Shown: in pieces, positions 3,917 through 5,269 of the stretch
Layout of the letters: each line of letters starts with the position of its first letter
How positions within the stretch are numbered: position 1 is the first letter of the stretch
Source: Desulfomicrobium sp. UBA5193
GTDB taxonomy: Bacteria > Desulfobacterota > Desulfovibrionia > Desulfovibrionales > Desulfomicrobiaceae
NCBI GenBank assembly: GCA_002412965.1
Contig: DHWB01000005.1
Location: forward strand, 1 to 5,269
Reading direction: 5' to 3'
DNA: 5,269 bases
Made by a program: the position numbers and the translations under genes
Notes under the pieces: model-generated
What the model was told of the DNA's origin: nothing
Databases searched by the model: none
The model's input: only the letters and a program-made list of their open reading frames with translations

Positions 3917-5056
3917 TCAGCCGAAAAGTCGCTTCAGAAATCCTCCGGACTTCTCCGGCTCCTTCTTCGGCGCGGCTGACGGGGCTTCAGCCGGGACCGT
4001 GACCGGAATCCGGCGCACGGACTGCGCGGGGGTGGCGGATTCTGCGGTCGATACGGGCGCGGGTTTGAACCGCTCTTTGAGGGCCGCGAACTCCATGGTC
4101 ATGAGCTGCACGTCCGTGCCCCAGGCCGCGAAGCGCTCCTCCATGACCGTCAGGCGGCGCTCCAGGGCGCAGAGGCGCTCTTCCAGATCCGGCGTGACCG
4201 CCACTCCGGCAGAAGGCTCGAACTTCGCAGGCCCTCCCGCCCCGGAGGAGTGCAGCACCGGGGCCATCTCGCTGACCACGCCCTGCACCACCGCCGCGCT
4301 GATGGTGGGCAGCTCGTCCGCATAGCCGTGCACCAGGGCCGCGTCGCACAGGATGTTGATCAGGCGCGGCACCCCGCCCGAGGCGGCGTGGACGGCCTCC
4401 ATGGCCTCCGGCTCGAACAGCAGCGGATTGCCCCCGGCCTGGGCCAGGCGGAAGCAGATGTAGGCCTTGGCCTCGTCGAGGGCCAGGGAGGGCAGGTGAA
4501 AGGCGGAGGTGATGCGTTGGGCCAACTGGGTCAAGGTCGGATCGGCCAGCTTGCGGCGCAACTCCGGCTGGCCGACGAGGACAATCTGCAGCAGCGGCTT
4601 GCTCGTGCCCTGCAGGTTCGACAGCAGGCGCACCTCTTCCAGGGCGTCGCGGGACAGATTCTGGGCCTCGTCCACGATGACGATGGCGTGCCGCCCCCGG
4701 CTGAAGCGCTCGATCAGGAAATCGTTGAGCATGGCCAGGTTCGCGGCCTTGTCCACCCCGGGCTCCCCCGCCTCGAACTCGCGGATGATGAGCCGCAGCA
4801 GCTCCTCGCCCGTGACATTGGTGTTGAACACGAGGGCCACATCGACGGCCTTCTCGATCCTGCCGAGCAGATAGCGGATCAGCGTGGTCTTGCCCGTGCC
4901 GATCTCCCCGGTCAGGACCACAAAACCGGTCCCCTCCACCAGGCCATACTTCAGATGCGCAAAAGCCAGCTTGTGCTTCGCGCTCATGTACAGATAGCCG
5001 GGATTCGGCACGATGGTGAATGGCCGCTCACGCAGGCCGTAGAAATTTTCGTACAT
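3917..5056 (-). CDS. ExeA/GspA-type AAA ATPase, possibly of an exosortase/exopolysaccharide locus
   Basis: Encodes 379 residues. The start MYENFYGLRERPFTIVPNP is the hallmark of ExeA/GspA-like ATPases and of the related ATPases of PEP-CTERM/exosortase loci. Walker A is GEIGTGKTT (50-58), Walker B is AIVIVDEAQ (124-132), a sensor strand is QIVLVGQPEL (157-166), and LAQRI (178-182) and GGVPRLINILCD (227-238) carry the probable arginine finger and sensor 2. After the ATPase core (to about 262) there is a heptad-rich likely coiled coil (289-331) and an Ala/Pro-rich tail ending GGFLKRLFG. No transmembrane segment and no peptidoglycan-binding domain is seen, unlike ExeA, so it is probably cytoplasmic and may dock through its tail. 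AAAGG 6 bases before the ATG fixes the start. The likely role is energising a secretion or polysaccharide-export step; this is inferred from family, since no other locus gene is in the window. Confidence 0.85.
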   Translation of the reverse strand: MYENFYGLRERPFTIVPNPGYLYMSAKHKLAFAHLKYGLVEGTGFVVLTGEIGTGKTTLIRYLLGRIEKAVDVALVFNTNVTGEELLRLIIREFEAGEPGVDKAANLAMLNDFLIERFSRGRHAIVIVDEAQNLSRDALEEVRLLSNLQGTSKPLLQIVLVGQPELRRKLADPTLTQLAQRITSAFHLPSLALDEAKAYICFRLAQAGGNPLLFEPEAMEAVHAASGGVPRLINILCDAALVHGYADELPTISAAVVQGVVSEMAPVLHSSGAGGPAKFEPSAGVAVTPDLEERLCALERRLTVMEERFAAWGTDVQLMTMEFAALKERFKPAPVSTAESATPAQSVRRIPVTVPAEAPSAAPKKEPEKSGGFLKRLFG

Positions 5057-5062
5057 GGATTA

Positions 5063-5067
5063 CCTTT
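5063..5067 (-). promoter_or_regulatory. Ribosome binding site of the ATPase gene
   Basis: Minus-strand AAAGG followed by 6 bases and the ATG at 5056. It agrees with the family's usual first residues and decides the start. Confidence 0.6.
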
Positions 5068-5093
5068 GGTAACGATAGAGATCGGGGTTGAGG

Positions 5094-5171
5094 CAGCGAC
5101 AGGACAGCGAGAAGGCAGCGACAAAACAACGACAAGACAGCGACAGGACACCGAGAAAGGCAACGAGAAGA
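5094..5171. repeat. 11-bp tandem repeat, seven degenerate units, upstream of the ATPase gene
   Basis: The core CARCGA (once CACCGA) begins at 5094, 5105, 5116, 5127, 5138, 5149 and 5161, a spacing of 11, 11, 11, 11, 11 and 12 bp. Consensus is roughly CARCGACARGA. The period is near one helical turn and not a multiple of three, and the tract lies within 40 bp of the ATPase start, so a phased protein-binding array is possible. It could also be a simple slippage product. Confidence 0.7.
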
Positions 5172-5213
5172 CCTCGTGAAAACGCTACAAATATATCCCA
5201 CTGCCCCACAATA

Positions 5214-5267
5214 TCATATCCTCTTCGCGGCCTTTCCCGCCGCTGCCCAGCCCGCGAGGCGGCTGTT
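5214..5267 (-). CDS. Possible 3' end of an upstream minus-strand gene (17 codons)
   Basis: A minus-strand frame enters at the window edge and ends at TGA (5216-5214), giving NSRLAGWAAAGKAAKRI. The sequence is GC-rich up to the stop and turns AT-rich right after it, as at a gene end, and the basic, alanine-rich end looks protein-like. It would lie upstream of the ATPase in the same direction. A second minus frame is also open here, so the call is weak and the family is unknown. Confidence 0.25.
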   Translation of the reverse strand, partial: NSRLAGWAAAGKAAKRI

Positions 5268-5269
5268 CA

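Noticed and set aside
4250..5179. Long plus-strand open frame opposite the ATPase gene
   Set aside because: It is antisense to a gene with complete Walker motifs and shows the Gln/Gly/His-rich composition typical of GC-rich antisense frames. It also runs through the 11-bp repeats.

Overview
The window looks like an accessory stretch of a moderately GC-rich Gram-negative chromosome. Family content suggests a deltaproteobacterium of the Desulfovibrio/Desulfomicrobium kind: an ExeA/GspA-type ATPase of the sort found in exosortase/exopolysaccharide loci, a long-form IS200-like REP transposase, and a DUF4351-tailed Rpn nuclease. That lineage call is inference from remembered family distribution, not a database result.

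Layout from left to right. (1) The 3' end of a HigA-type antitoxin (+). (2) Two direct copies of a 46-bp repeat carrying a small imperfect hairpin, then an AT-rich spacer. (3) A Y1 (HUH) REP-associated transposase on the minus strand, with a third, shorter copy of the same hairpin repeat on its other side. (4) A gene-poor gap of about 640 bp holding heptamer repeats, an orphan terminator-like hairpin and the control region of hicAB. (5) A hicA-hicB toxin-antitoxin pair (+) with an ATGA overlap, an inverted-repeat operator candidate and a promoter placed so that the hicA message may be leaderless. (6) A minus-strand Rpn/PD-(D/E)XK nuclease whose DUF4351 tail has been duplicated as a separate 81-aa gene directly downstream, again with an ATGA overlap. 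(7) An AAA ATPase (-) preceded by seven 11-bp tandem repeats. (8) Possibly the last 17 codons of another minus-strand gene at the right edge.

The main theme is toxin-antitoxin and defence-like modules (higA, hicAB, rpn) mixed with repeats and a transposase. The most interesting point is the rpn locus. In Escherichia coli, Rpn nucleases are held in check by small C-terminal proteins translated from internal starts of the same gene. Here the nuclease gene has a well-placed internal Shine-Dalgarno and ATG just before its tail, and a nearly identical tail is also encoded as a stand-alone, translationally coupled gene. This could be an Rpn system in which the intragenic antitoxin has been copied out as its own cistron. 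A second notable point is a heptamer repeat family, (TGATTGG)n followed by an AAAGGC-like tail, found at four intergenic sites in 5.3 kb.
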